Shown in pieces: positions 1 to 46,103 of a DNA stretch of 64,000 nucleotides. Origin of the DNA: Hyperoplus lanceolatus. Its lineage: Eukaryota; Chordata; Actinopteri; Uranoscopiformes; Ammodytidae. The stretch's first letter is position 1. Each line of letters begins with the position of its first letter. The translations under genes and the position numbers were made by a program. The stretch covers positions 20,074,001 to 20,138,000 of the forward strand of contig CM049417.1 of NCBI GenBank assembly GCA_026929865.2, given 5' to 3'. The notes below the pieces were generated by a model. It was not told the origin of the DNA. It was given only the letters and a program-made list of their open reading frames with translations, and ran no database searches.

Positions 1-654
1 TTGTGGCGCGCGCACGTGATCTCAGTCGTTTGGTGTAAGGTGGTCATTCGACCCGATTTCAGCCAGTCTTCTTCCCGTCTTGACGTTCCGACATTATCAA
101 ACATGTTTGATATTATCGTTAGTCTTAAGGGGTTGGCTCAAGCGAAATGACGTAAACACTGTCACACTCTCGCATGCACCAAGCACGACGCAGGAGGAGC
201 GGCATTAGTCGCGACCTGTGTCCGTCTGTGCAGGGACTTATTTCGGACACTTTTTCCTTGAAGCCTCGGCGGGAGGGAGAACCAGGCTGACAGCCGCACA
301 ACCTTAACACTTTACCGTCAAATACAGGGTTAGGAGTTAAAGTTATTGGGGGACGAGATCAGCAAATAAAGATGGTCAAATAACTAAAGGAAGTCCCCCG
401 CTCGGAATATTGAATTAACTTGTTTTTAATTAAATAATCACTATCGCGTTTGTGGAAATAATATTGATCTCAAAAGGAATCTAGTTGTAGTCGTGCAATA
501 TGAGACCCCTGTCTTTTCAAAATCTCACTCTGTGACTGAAAACTAATGACTAGTTGTCTTCAGGTGTGAGTTGATTGTCTTCAGATGTGAGAGTGTTTCA
601 GTCTTCAGTCTTTTCAAAGTCTTTTTAAAGTCCTCTAGTGTAAGCCCAGCATTA
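1..654. mobile_element. Non-autonomous DNA transposon, copy 1 (cut by left edge)
   Basis: Ends at its right terminus AGTGTAAGCCCAGCAT followed by TTA. Nearly the whole stretch is the reverse complement of the copy at 31601-33103. No transposase frame is visible. Superfamily uncertain: the short terminal repeat TGCTGGGCTTRCACTA and TTA/TAA at the ends would fit a 3-bp target duplication. Confidence 0.8.
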
Positions 655-1958
655 GGTGTTATACAATTTAGTGGCTTCTTTTCTTTATTCTTTTTCTCTA
701 AGCTATGTAATACTTTAACACAATGTTTCCTCCAGGCTTAATATTATACCTTATATTCTCCTTTTACAAGAGAAATGAATTGAAACTTAATGGGAAGAAG
801 CAATGGTGTTCTTCCTAAATGGTAAACTGTATTGGTAGTTTGTTTGGAGCATAATTTGACAGCCAGCATAACCACACACACACAGTAGCCCTAGGACTTC
901 CTCACTTGTTTTTCTATGCTGCTTGTAAGATATAGCAATAAAATAACAACAACGTCCATGGTTAGATTGCATTGAAATTGAGAATCTAGTCTGGATGTGT
1001 ATTGAATGGCAGCAATTACCTTCAGCAGCACAGAGGTTGTTCTAAAATTCAGTGACACAATAGTTTGCCAGCTAGATAAATCTTTGATAGGAAAACAGAA
1101 AAAAGATGCCTAGGATATTAAATATAACTTTCGGTTGCTTTTTCTCCCAGAGGGAATCTTCTAATACTAGTTTGTGTTTTTTTTTCACCCAACATACACA
1201 TTGTGCGTCTATCAAAGTCACAGATGCGGTTGAAGAACTCAACGTTGGGTGAGAGATGGGGAAAAGAAAGAGGAGGCATGGGAGATAATGCAACAAAGAC
1301 TAACTGTTGTGGATAGCTGATGCAATCGGAATGAGGGAGACAAAGAACAAAAAAAAAGGGAGACAGATTACCTGACATGTGCTGTGTGGCATGCATGTGA
1401 ATGTGCTGGTGTGTTTCTCTATAGCACGTGATGGAGCTGGGCTATAAATGGACTCAGGCTGGAGGAAGCATGGCGGAGGAATAGAGATGCAGATTTGAGG
1501 CAACTCATAATGTTAGTAAAAAAATAAAGTAGGCTATAAAACACATGTGGGGACAATATTATTTAAAGGAATTGTTCAATATGTTGGTAATGTTTAACTG
1601 GCCAACATGTTTTTAAACCTGTATTTACCAAATCTCTAGCCACTTTTGAAAAGCTGTAGACCTGGGCCTAATCACAAATTTGACAAAGTATCAGCGTTTG
1701 AGTTAATTTGATACATTTATCAGCTTTTTTTATAAACATATCCAGCAGCTAGCAGGTACATAGCCACAAATACATGAATTATTCATTTCATCTGCTGAAT
1801 TCAAGTCCCATATTAACACTCCTTTAGGCTGTGTGACTAGTTTTCAGCAACTAGGCGACTGAGGGAAATGTATCTGCCTAATAATTAAAGTCAATAGCTG
1901 TTAATACTCCCCGGTTGCTACCAGCTAACAGTGTTCCTGAGCATTTAGCACACATTTA

Positions 1959-2365
1959 GGTTGCGTTCCGAATCGCATACTCTTTCTTTTTTCTATTCTA
2001 CATACTACATCCGACGATAAAAATAATAATTAGGATGCAGTAGGTATACTATTGGGACATACTTTACTCTCTTATTTCATCATAACATTGCGCCTTGATC
2101 TTGCCTCTTGCTTTTATATCCGTAGCATCCCCGTTTGTTTTCATATGGAGGCTTCGTCGATGTGACGTCACTTCACGTGCGCACTGGATTGTGGGTCAGA
2201 ATTGCCCAAATAGGATGCAGTTTTCAACACTAACAACCTTGGCCGCATGAAGTAGGACTTCCAGGTACTTCTAACCATCCTAAATCTGGCCACAAGAATC
2301 GGGACATCCTAAATCTTTTTTCTACATACTATATAGTAGAAAGTATGAGATTCGGAACGCAACCT
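1959..2365. mobile_element. MITE, family with TIR GGTTGCGTTCCGAATC (copy 1 of 3)
   Basis: Perfect terminal inverted repeat at both ends (GGTTGCGTTCCGAATC and its complement). Contains AT-rich arms and an internal GTGACGTCACTTCA. Related copies lie at 23083 and 50391. Found in the sequence left of the last identified mpdz exon. Confidence 0.85.
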
Positions 2366-3160
2366 TAGATTGTAGTGATGCTTATCTAAAAAAGCTGCTT
2401 TGGCTGAAAACAATATATAATGAGAGTAATGCCCAAAAGAGCTGGAGAGCCAAAACAATGAGCTGAAACCTCCGTGGAGAACAATTTGGATTTGGGCTCA
2501 ACACTGCAAAATGCCTCTTTGTAATGATATAAAATAGGCTAGTCTACTGATTAGCCGCTTTAATATATTTTTGGAGTCAGCACAGTTGGATATGACTCTC
2601 CTTCCACATGAATTATTGGCCTCACTTCCTCTGCATACATGTGCAGGTACAGTAGGCCTACATTATGAGTTGCTGCAAAGGGTTACGTGAGTGAAGAACT
2701 TGAGGGAAAGCATGTGGGAAATATCTCATGAGTAGCAATGCATGAAAAGTGATTGACGATGAGAGATCTGACACTGGAGCTAAGCACCGTTGCAGCCCCA
2801 GCAGGAAACTCCTTAGTCATGCTCTGAAAGCCTCGGGGTACATTCAAACAACAGGCGATGTTGTTGCGGTGAGTTTCAATGTGAGTGTGTCGCACATAAA
2901 AGGTTACTTACTTGCTAATACATTTAATATGCCATGCAGGGTTTTGTTTTTGCTCGCACAGGCGGTTTCAACATTCAAAAGCAAACCCCAGGGCGCTACA
3001 TTTTAATTTATTTTTTAAAGTGCGCTAAATTGCTTACAGAGATACACTTAACGTTGACTTGAGATGGAGGAAAATACAGAGTGAGGAAATGGTGACTTTA
3101 AGATAAAGAGTTAGTAGCTAGGAATTGCTTAGACACTTAGACACCATTTAAGGATCTTAC

Positions 3161-37044
<33,884 letters not shown>

Positions 37045-37060
<16 letters not shown>

Positions 37061-37125
37061 TGTTAGATCTCCGGCTAAATGTGCTTTCTCCCCATTAACT
37101 GCAATTTCCAAGCTCCAATTAAGGC
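37045..37125 (-). CDS. mpdz: mpdz exon 2: 5'UTR plus start codon (M-I-E-T-M)
   Basis: The acceptor has a T-rich tract ending TTTGCAG; the donor is ATGG|GTAAGT. The ATG at 37060 has A at -3. It codes for MIETM plus the first base of the next codon; joined to the L27 exon this gives MIETMDTQRAL, which matches the recalled human MPDZ start MLEAIDKNRAL residue for residue in length. A small upstream ORF (ATG at 37095, six codons, stop TAG ending 37075) lies 14 bases before the main ATG and could dampen translation. Confidence 0.8.
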
Positions 37126-39975
37126 CTGCAAAAAAAACAAGAAAAAAACACTGTGATTTTATTTCCTTAACAATCAGAGAACTGAAAATCAGGTGCACAC
37201 ACATACACATCCTTAAACGTTCACAATACGCACTGTGCATGCAAGAAGCAGGAAGCAAGAACTGCCAAGAGGCTCAATCTCCTTCAACCCAACTTCTTAA
37301 CACTCTATTCGAAGGTCAACATAGTAGGGAAAATAATAATGGATTTATTTCCTCTCACTCAGGGCCATATCTATCTCTAAAAAGAACGCTTTATCCATCG
37401 CGCTGAAGGACGGACTGCGGGCTGCTTACAGAGTGCCTCAGTGCCACAGTGCAGTGTGTCTGTCAGTGTTTGAACACACACACTCTATCTCCTGTAGGTT
37501 GTAACTCAAGTTCACTTACTAACTGACTAATGCCCTTAATGATGGATTACCTGGTTATTTAAATTCCTGGAACTTCATTCTATGCAGGTAGTCAGCAGTT
37601 TTTTGTCATAGGCGTGCGACACAACGGCTTCGGCCCCCCAAATTGAATATGATTATTAATTTTGTCTCCTGTCAGATAGATAGAGCCATATATCTTCATG
37701 AGACAACATTTCTGATGATGACTCATCACTCATCTAAGCAGTTATTTTGGACTATAGGCGTGAAAACCCTTATCGCATCACGACAGGGCGGAAAAAACGA
37801 ACAATTATTTTAGTATTATATAATAACATGCAGATTATTCTGTTCATCGTTGAACTGTTTTCTCTTGAAGAATGGTCAGAAAACAGTGAAAGTGCCCTGT
37901 AAAATAGGGAACTGCATATCAGTGAATACAAATAGATATTTAGTTTTCTATCGTAAACAACAAACAAATGCAACTACAAAAAAATAAAACAATTTACATA
38001 TGAAGCATTTGTTTGTCGCGTGTTGCTTTTATCATTAAAAAAAAGGAGATACTTACTGATAAAACAAAGCCGTGACACATCCCAGGCCAACTTTAGAAAC
38101 CCAATAGTAGCACTAGCACATAACGGTGGTTAGCCTTGTGTCTTTTGTGTTTTAGCCTGAGTAATGCTGTATTGCCGGTGTCATGCGATCCCATGTCAGG
38201 ACAGGGCACACCTGACTTTGGTGACTGCTGTTTCAAAGCATGCCACCATCACTCAGGGATGACTTCACAAATTAAAGGAGCTTGGTAGGGTAATTTTAAA
38301 GCCCTATACAGATACTTAGAATAGCCACAGTACACGTGGTGAAAGGATCAACATGACACCGCTTTGTGTACATTCATCTCATTTGCTTCACCCACTCACT
38401 GTGCATTTATAACTGTCAAAGCTTTTGAGTTACAGTACATGGCAGGCAGCACATGTGTACTGTATTTGTTTTAGACCTGTAAATGAGCCTATTGGGTTAC
38501 TATGGATGGATTAGGCTAGTGTAAGATTAAAGGAATACTTCACCCATACGGAACCGGCGTTCTATCATTATAAAACCACTATTATAATATAATGAATGAG
38601 GTTTTTCTTCCCTCAGTCTTCCCTTGGCCCAGCTGTCCTGTTAATCCTAACCCTACATTTGACCATGTGTGATGTCACACATGGTAAAATGTAGGGTTAG
38701 ACAGTGAACCATAAAACACTCTTTCTGCCTTTTCTCAGGCTAGGATGAACCGATTTCTAAAATGTTTACACATTTATACTACATAGGATCTCAGAGTTCA
38801 ATACACCTTCATGTTTCCACCGGTGAAGTAGGTCTTAAAGTATTGAGTAGCGGTGAACAAATTGCTGGCATAAAAGATACATATTTGTCTACTTTATTTC
38901 TGCTATTGAATTTAAATAGATATGGTCACCTGAAAGATGAATGATTAGGATACTGGCAGGCAGCCACTTCCAAAGAAAGATAAGCCTATGCATTGTAGAT
39001 AGGTTATGACACATCTACATGTATCATTATATGTTTTCCTAAGCCATTTCCTAAACCATTACAATATTTTTGCTACAAAAAGTCATAGGCCTAGTCAAGG
39101 TGTTGCGTTTAGGGACCGTTCAAATGTAGGCCTATTAAACATGAATATCCTATTCTTGAGCAAGAGCAGAAAGTTGTTCATTATAAGGTTACGGGTTGCA
39201 CACATCCAGTGGCTTGTAATGATTCAACTGAAGGCCAGAGGAAGGCATTAGCTAGGTTGACCACTAGCCTAAAACAAGCTGGGCTATGGCTTTAAAACCT
39301 TAAAACACAGGAGCTTTGAGATGGCATGTCGCCTACGAAGATAATCTTCGTTGGAGTCATGCGCGTGCGAGCTTTGCGGTTACATCAAGTAGGCTATAGC
39401 TAATAATAACAGGTTGTCATTGTATGGCGCGCGGTTCTCCTTCAAAATAAAAGGCAATATCTGTCGATAGGCTTGTTTATTGTAGCCTAACACAGCGGTT
39501 CCTACAGTGGACGTAGGCTATTGTTGGAAGAAAACACAAAATAATTATAAGAATTAACATGTTTGCTAATATTTTGAATACTAGGGTATAACTACGGCAC
39601 TTTGGACAATCCGCTTTGCTTCATTCTGCTCAACTCCTCCTCCGCTCCTTCCCCATCTCATCCATGGAGCGAGAGAGCAACAGGCTTCCGACGAGAGGAA
39701 TACGGTGAAGAAGTTCAGAAAGCCAAACAATGGCTGCTGCTGTGGCTGTTTGTTGTACGAATAAAACACAAGCACTCGAAGGGGGGACGTCAAAAGCTAT
39801 TTAGTATTACGTCGGTCGTGTTTAGTGACCCACAGACGTCTCGTACAATTCGACCCCCCCAATCCTCTTTCATTAGCGACAATGTAGCGAACAAAGGCGA
39901 CCCTCGAAAAGGCCTAATAAGTTATTTTTACATTATTTCCAAAAGTGTTTCCTTGGCTGATAACAAGTCACTTAC

Positions 39976-40050
39976 ATGAGTGTGGAGCCTCTTTACTCCG
40001 CCGTTGGCCAGCGTCCTACTCTGCCCTCTCTCCTCTGTCTGTCCTGCGGC
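39976..40050 (-). promoter_or_regulatory. mpdz: Putative mpdz promoter and non-coding exon 1
   Basis: On the minus strand a TATA-like CTCTATAAGC (TATAAG at 40081-40076) lies about 25-30 bases upstream of a suggested transcription start near 40050. The following GC-rich leader ends in the strong donor CTCAT|GTAAGT (last exon base 39976). The surrounding 39.6-40.2 kb is CpG-rich, unlike the AT-rich flanks. The next acceptor downstream on this strand is that of the start-codon exon at 37125. Assignment to mpdz is inference; no transcript was available. If transcription begins above 40119, an upstream ATG opens a frame that stops inside exon 2. Confidence 0.45.
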
Positions 40051-40259
40051 TAACGTAACGGCGCACTGACTGGGGCTTATAGAGCCGGGGCGTAGTGTAA
40101 CTAGATCCTCTGTGGACATTTACAACGATAGCCAGGCTCCCACCAGAATGGGACTGAAGCGCCGCTTGCTGGTCGGGCTGGCGACTAGGCCCGAGATGTC
40201 AGGCCCGGCTCCTAGCTTCACAAATAGGCCTACTGACCACTATTATTCAGCATCTTTAC

Positions 40260-42500
40260 ATTTCTACCCCTAAAGTGGTTCAGGGACTTTTATTTTGCAA
40301 AGCCCACTCAGAACCCAAACAGAGGCAATAAATAAATAAATAAGAAAGACATGTCTTACAAAATAGCCTATAGGCTATAGAACTTTTAGGGATGGCCATT
40401 GAGTGCAAGTGTGTCATTCGAAAAGAATGACACACGATATAAGAAATACAAAATAATGAAAAGAAAAATCCCAGAATTTCCGTAGGCCACATATAAACAA
40501 TACGACCATAAAAAACAACATATAAATATACAGGATCATAAAACGCAACGCTAAATGAATCAATAAGTAACAAAAGTATTGTAGGCAACAGATAGACCTA
40601 ATAAAATCAGATGAAAATCACAGATGTAGCCTATAGGCAAACAAGAGGGCTATCAAAAAAAGAGCAATCCCACTGTAATGCAACTTCAAGTATCACCCTG
40701 AACGTCTCAGTTGAGACCAATCGCTGGTTTAAGTGATTCCTGTATAGTTTGTTACACCTGTCGGGAGCCTAAAAGGTCAAACTTGGAGATTTTGCCTCAG
40801 TTCCTATTGATGCGGCATAGCAAGTCTAATGTGTGTCTGTGAGCGTGTCTGATATGGTGTGTGGGTGAAACTGAGTAGTGAATATATAGATACATATACA
40901 TACGGCCTTGTGAATGCTATAAGTGGGGTTCTAGATGAAATATTGTAGTCAGCAGTGTGCACCTAAGGGGTATTTAGAGGTGACATTGTATGTTATAAAC
41001 ACAGTGTTACACAAAAACAGCATGAGAAACAGTGGGTCAACATGGGCCTTAGAGCTTATTTTTGGCTCCAGGGGAACCCCACACATTGTGTTCATTAAGC
41101 CCATGCAAAATAAAACAATATTATAGCTGAGAAATTAAAGAACAATGAAAAGAAATGGCTGAAGTTGCTTGGGAGGATAACTTCTTACCGTGCGTGTTTG
41201 TTGGACAAAACAGTCAAAATCATCAAAATCAAGCTCAATTAAGTCTTTGAAATGATAAGAACATCTGGGGATACCCGGGCCCGAGTGCAGGTGCAGTAGT
41301 ATAGTGCACAGTTTATGTGCCCTTGAGGAAAAAATGCTGAGCTGCGTGTCCAAATTATAGTATAAAGGCATGCATATTGCTGCTATCAGTCTTCTTAGAC
41401 ACACTGGAGTCATTGGGGGGGCTGAAATAAACCCGACCTGAATTCCTAATGTGAACCTGTGTTACAAACAGGTGCTGCAAAGGAATCCATGCTTGGTAGA
41501 ATTCACTATGATTCAGATATCATCGGTGTGTGATTATGTCAGTTTTGCCACTGCAGCTTGTGAATAAAACCATTTTCTTTAGGGCTGGGTGAGTCATGCA
41601 AGAACGGTGCGGTTGATTCTGACTCATCTGTAACCACTCTATCTGGAAAATACTGTAAAAGGGAGATTGCGTTAATGCACCCACTTGCTCTCAACATATT
41701 AGTCTCATGATGAGCATAATATGGTGGTGGATTTTTTTTGATGACGTGAGCAAAGTTGTGTATTTGGAGAACCTCAAGGAAGCACCTTGGAGAAAGGACA
41801 CCGCGTGCTGCCGATAAAAACCAGACTTTTGGGTCTGTCTGTGTCCTGTTTATGGGATTATGCACTCAATTTCAGGCGGCAAATTTGCCACGTTTATCGA
41901 ATTTGATACGAGCTGTGTCCCAATTCCCACAAGGATAGTATCTGTCGCCTGTTAACTGGTGACTTAGAGCTAACAGCTGCCAAATAGCAATATTTGATTG
42001 TATTTTGAATTACCCCCCCCCCTCCCCTTCCTTGTAAGGGAAAGAGAAGGGCTGTTTCCTTCTGTACTGGCCAGGTCAGGATCTGCCCTATACACCAAGG
42101 GCAAAGTGCAGTTTATACAATTATTCGCAACATTCAATGCAAGATGCCTTTGTTTTAGAACCTACTTTGGTAATGACGCTGCTAGTTACTCTTTATATGC
42201 AGTAGGGTACATCCGTATTGTTGAAAATGTGAAATATCTTGCAGAAAGAGGGAATCAAATCTTAAAGATGGCACTTTCCTATGACCAAAAACTTTTCAGA
42301 AACTACTAAAGCTAAACCAATGTAAGCACGGTGGGCTATATTATAAATACATAATACTCTCTGATCTTGAACTATCAAATAAAGGTTGAAAAAAACACCC
42401 AAAAATGTGTTCAAAATGATATATCGATCTTGCGTGAAAACAATTAGAAATCTGCGTAAACTTTTATTTTAATAGAATAGAACTCTGGCTTTGTAGGGCA
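40260..42500. other. Intergenic stretch, no gene seen
   Basis: Upstream of the putative mpdz promoter. AT-rich with short chance frames; no repeat family, exon or RNA gene recognised. A poly-C run lies at 42011-42020. Confidence 0.5.
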
Positions 42501-42810
42501 GAGGTATATACACTCAACAAAAATATAAACGCAGCACTTTTGTTTTTGCTCCCATTTTTCATGAGATGGACTTAAAGATCTAAAATTCATTCTAGATACA
42601 CAATATTACCATTTCTCTCAAACATTGTTCACAAATATGTCTAAATGTGTGATAGTGAGCACTTCTGCTTTGCTGAGATAATCCATCCCACCTCACAGGT
42701 GTGCCACATCAAGATGCTAATCTGACATCATGATTAGTGCACAGGTGTGCCTTAGACTGTCCACAATAAAAGGCCACCTTGAAATGTGCAGTTTTGTCTC
42801 ACAGCAAAAT

Positions 42811-43822
42811 GCCACAGATGCCATAAGCATTGAGGGAGCGTGCAATTGGCATGCTGACAGCAGGAATGTCAACCAGATCTGTTGTTCATGCATTGAATGT
42901 TCATTTCTCCACCATAAGCCGTCTCCAAAGGCATTTCAGAAAATATGGCAGTACATCCAACCGGCCTCACAACCGCAGACCACGTGTAACCACACCAGCC
43001 CAGGACCTCCACATCCAGCAGGTTCACCTCCAAGATCATCTGAGACCAGCCACTGAGACAGCTGCTGAAACAATTGGTTTGCATAACCAAACAATTTCTG
43101 CACAAACTGTCAGAAACCGTCTCAGGAAAGCTCAACTGCATGCTCGTCGTCCTCATCGGGGTCTTGACCTGACTCCAGCTCGTCGCCGTAACAGACTTGA
43201 GTGGGCAAATGCTCACATTCGATGGCGTCTGGCACGTTGGAGAGGTGTTCTCTTCACGAATGAATCTCGATTTACATTGTTCAGGGCAGATGGCAGACAG
43301 CATGTGTGGCGTCGTGTGGGTGAGCGCTTTGCTGATGTCAATGTTGTGGATCGAGTGGCCCATGGTGGTGGTGGGGTTATGGTATGGGCAGGCATCTGTT
43401 ATGGATGAAGAACACAAGTGCATTTTATTGATGGCATTTTGAATGCACAGAGATACCTTGATGAGATCCTGAGGCCCATTGTTGTGCCATACATCCATGA
43501 ACATCACCTCACGTTTCAGCAAGATAATGCACGGCCCCATGTTGCAAGGATCTGTACACAATTCTTGGAAGCTGAAAATGTCCCAGTTCTTGCATGGCCA
43601 GCATACTCACCGGACATGTCACCCATTGAGCATGTTTGGGATGTGCTTGACCGGCGTATACGACAGCGTGCACCACTTCCCACTAATATCCAGCAACTTC
43701 GCACAGCCATTGAAGAGGAGTCGACCAACATTCCACAGGCCACAATTGACAATCTGATAAACTCTATGCGAAGAAGATGTGTTGCACTGCATGAGGCAAA
43801 TGGTGGTCACACCAGATACTGA
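42811..43822 (+). pseudogene. Tc1-family transposase, disabled
   Basis: A DDE transposase that would cut and paste the enclosing element. Starting at ATG 42811 the frame is closed after MPQMP by TAA; it then runs ALRERAIGMLTAGMSTRSVV (paired helix-turn-helix DNA-binding region) through TVRNRLRKAQLHARRPHRGL to GGGVMVWAGICYG, where a TGA at about 43406 interrupts, and continues HFIDGILNAQRYLDEILRPI to HEANGGHTRY. Catalytic sites: the first motif reads FTNESRF where the family has Asp (TDES), so the first catalytic Asp is Asn; the second (FQQDNARPH) and third (YSPDMSPIEHVWD) are kept. Two nonsense codons plus the Asp loss make it inactive, although the rest is well preserved. Confidence 0.9.
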
Positions 43823-43992
43823 CTGGTTCTGAGTCCCCAGACCCCCAATAAAGCAGAAAAATGCACATTTCAGAGTGGCCTTCTATGTGGACAGCCTAAG
43901 GCACACTTGTGCACTAATCATGATGTCAGATCAGCATCTTGATGTGGCACACCTGTGAGGGGGAGGAAGGGTTTTTTTTTTTGGTTTTTGTG

Positions 43993-43994
<2 letters not shown>

Positions 43995-44026
<32 letters not shown>
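43995..44026. repeat. G homopolymer, 32 bases
   Basis: Uninterrupted G run inside the right arm of the Tc1 element where the left arm has no counterpart. Preceded by T-rich DNA and followed by C-depleted DNA. Confidence 0.95.
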
Positions 44027-44027
<1 letters not shown>

Positions 44028-44302
44028 GGGAGGTGGGATGGATTATTTAGAAAAGAAGAGGTGTATTATAAAACATTTAGAAATTTTTAAAAAATTTTTT
44101 TGAGAAAAATGATAATTTGTTTATTGAATTTTTATATTTTTATCTTAAAAAGGATTATAAAAAAAAAGTGTTTTTTTTTTTTTTGGAGGTGACTTTCCAA
44201 CTTTCTATTTTTATTGACCCCCTTTTGGTATGAATGTGGTGGGATTGTTGGGGGTGGTTGGGGGGTGTGGGGGGTGGTGGGGGTTAGCCTCTGAACCCTG
44301 AG

Positions 44303-45655
44303 GCCTTTTTCTCGATTTTACATGCTTTTATAAATTACCATTTTAGAGGGCAAGTAGATAACATAATACCCAGGTGGTTCATATCAAAATGTTCAGAACA
44401 CTCTCAGCTCTCAGTGTGGAAGGTTCAATGTTGCCCTAGTCCAATGTAAAAAAAAATATTTTGACATAAATGTTGAAATTTTAAGTCCGATTTTTGAAAA
44501 ATTTCGAAATTTGTGTGAAATAATACCTTTATTCATCTGATTGAGTTATTTTGGCTCTTGAAATTGCTTCTCCAAAACATTAGCTTCTAAAATGTACTGG
44601 AAGTTTTCCATAAAAAGCTTGGGAAGGGCAAAAAACATGACTAAAATGATCTTTTTGTCCAAACGTTTTTTGGGTTGAGATCTAAGGGCATTTTCTCGAT
44701 TTTACATGCTTCTATAAATTACCATTTTAGAGGGCAAGTAGATCACATAATACCCAGGTGATTCATATCAAAATGTTCAGAACACTCTCAACTCTCAGTG
44801 AGGAAGGTTCAATTTTGCCTAGTCCAATGTAAAAAAAAATATTTTGACATAAATGTTGAAATTTGAAGTCCGATTTTTGAAAAAAATTTGAAATTTGTGT
44901 GAAATAATACCTTTATTCATCTGATTGAATTATTTTGGCTATTGAAATTGCTTCTCCAAAACATTAGCTTCTAAAATGTACTGGAATTTTTCCATAAAAA
45001 GGTTGGGAAGAGCAAAAAACATGACTAAAATGATCTTTTTGTCCAAACGTTTTTTGGGTTGAGATCTAAGGGCATTTTCTCGATTTTACATGCTTTTAAA
45101 AATTACCATTTTAGAGGGCAAGTAGATAACATAATACCCAGGTGATTCATATCAAAATGTTCAGAACACTGCCAGCTCTATATTAGGGAGTTTCAATTTT
45201 GTCCTAGACCAATGTGAAAAAAAATATTTTGACACAAAAGCTGCAATTTGAAGTAAGATTTTTGAAAAATTTGGAAACTTATGTGTAATAATACCTTTAT
45301 TCCCCAGGACAAATTGTTTTGGCTCTTGAAATTGCCTCTCCAAAACATTAGCTTCTAAAATACACTGGAATTTTTCCAAAAAAAAGGTTGAGAAGTACAA
45401 AAAACATGACAAAAATGATTTTTTTGTCCCAACGTTTTATGGGGTTAGGTTTAAGGGCATTTTCTCGATTTACATGCTTTTATAAATTACCATTTTAGAG
45501 GGCAAGTAGATAACATAATACCCAGGTGATTCATATCAAAATGTTAAGAACACTCTCAGCTCTCAGTAAGGAAGGTTCAATATTGCCCTAGACCAATGTA
45601 AAAAAAATATATATTTTGCCAAATGCTGAAATTTGAAGTGCGATTTTTATAATAG
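44303..45655. repeat. Tandem array, ~384 bp unit, about 3.5 copies
   Basis: The marker TTTTCTCGATTTTACATGC recurs near 44303, 44690, 45074 and 45458 (period ~384). Each unit carries ACCATTTTAGAGGGCAAGTA, ATACCCAGGTG and TTTGGCTCTTGAAATTGC. A partial unit continues at about 45915-46010 after an insertion. One related unit is in the piggyBac derivative at 32205. Confidence 0.92.
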
Positions 45656-45915
45656 ATGTCACTTACAAAAAAATCATGAAGAAATACAATAATTGACTAA
45701 TGTTAACATGCTAATACTAAAATAAAATATGAATAGTGTGGATGCAGGAGGACTTCAGATGCTGCCAGAGGAAGGACCTGATCCACACCGTCTTGTCTCC
45801 ACCAGGGAAAACTGGAAGAGAACAGACAGACAACAAATGAGCCAAGAAAAGTGAACAGGCATGAAAACAAAAAGAGTACTATCCTGCTGAGCGAAAGCAT
45901 TATCCCCATTTACAA
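45655..45915 (-). mobile_element. Retroelement-tail-like insertion in the piggyBac array
   Basis: Minus-strand match to the repeat at 57150-57240: GTGTGGATGCAGGAGGACTTC here against its complement there, and CCACACCGTCTTGTCTCCAC. It interrupts the fourth 384 bp unit. Confidence 0.55.
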
Positions 45916-46103
45916 AGCATTAGCTTCTATAATGCACTGTCATTTTCCAAAAAAAAGTTGGGAAGTGCAAAAAAACATGACTAAAATGAAATTTGCCAAA
46001 ATACAAATAGTCTCTTACTCTACTTTGACCACATATGAGGAATTAAGCAAAATGAGACTGAATAATGACTTGATACCACATATAAAAAGGTCCATGGGAT
46101 GTG

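Larger units (their letters stand above)
42511..44190 (+). mobile_element. Tc1-like DNA transposon, inactive
   Basis: Left end CACTCAACAAAAATATAAAC at 42511 preceded by TA. Long inverted repeat of over 250 bases: 42697-42780 pairs with 43874-43957 (GTGCCACATCAAGATGCT and its complement). The outermost ~190 bases of the right arm are present only in a distorted, C-poor form after a 32-base G run (see findings). It encloses a Tc1/mariner transposase frame. Confidence 0.92.

Noticed and set aside
2683-3006. Possible further mpdz exon (PDZ7-8 linker) near 2.7-2.9 kb
   Set aside because: Open frames exist on both strands, but none resembles the linker or PDZ8 and no acceptor/donor pair in the right phase was found.
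39602-39979. 125-codon plus-strand frame in the GC-rich block at 39.6 kb
   Set aside because: No recognisable domain, overlaps the putative mpdz promoter/exon 1 on the other strand, and GC-rich DNA is prone to long chance frames.
42869-43561. 230-codon minus-strand frame
   Set aside because: Antisense shadow of the Tc1 transposase.
44303-45655. CRISPR-like regular repeats
   Set aside because: Units are ~384 bp, contiguous with no spacers, and belong to a eukaryotic transposon.
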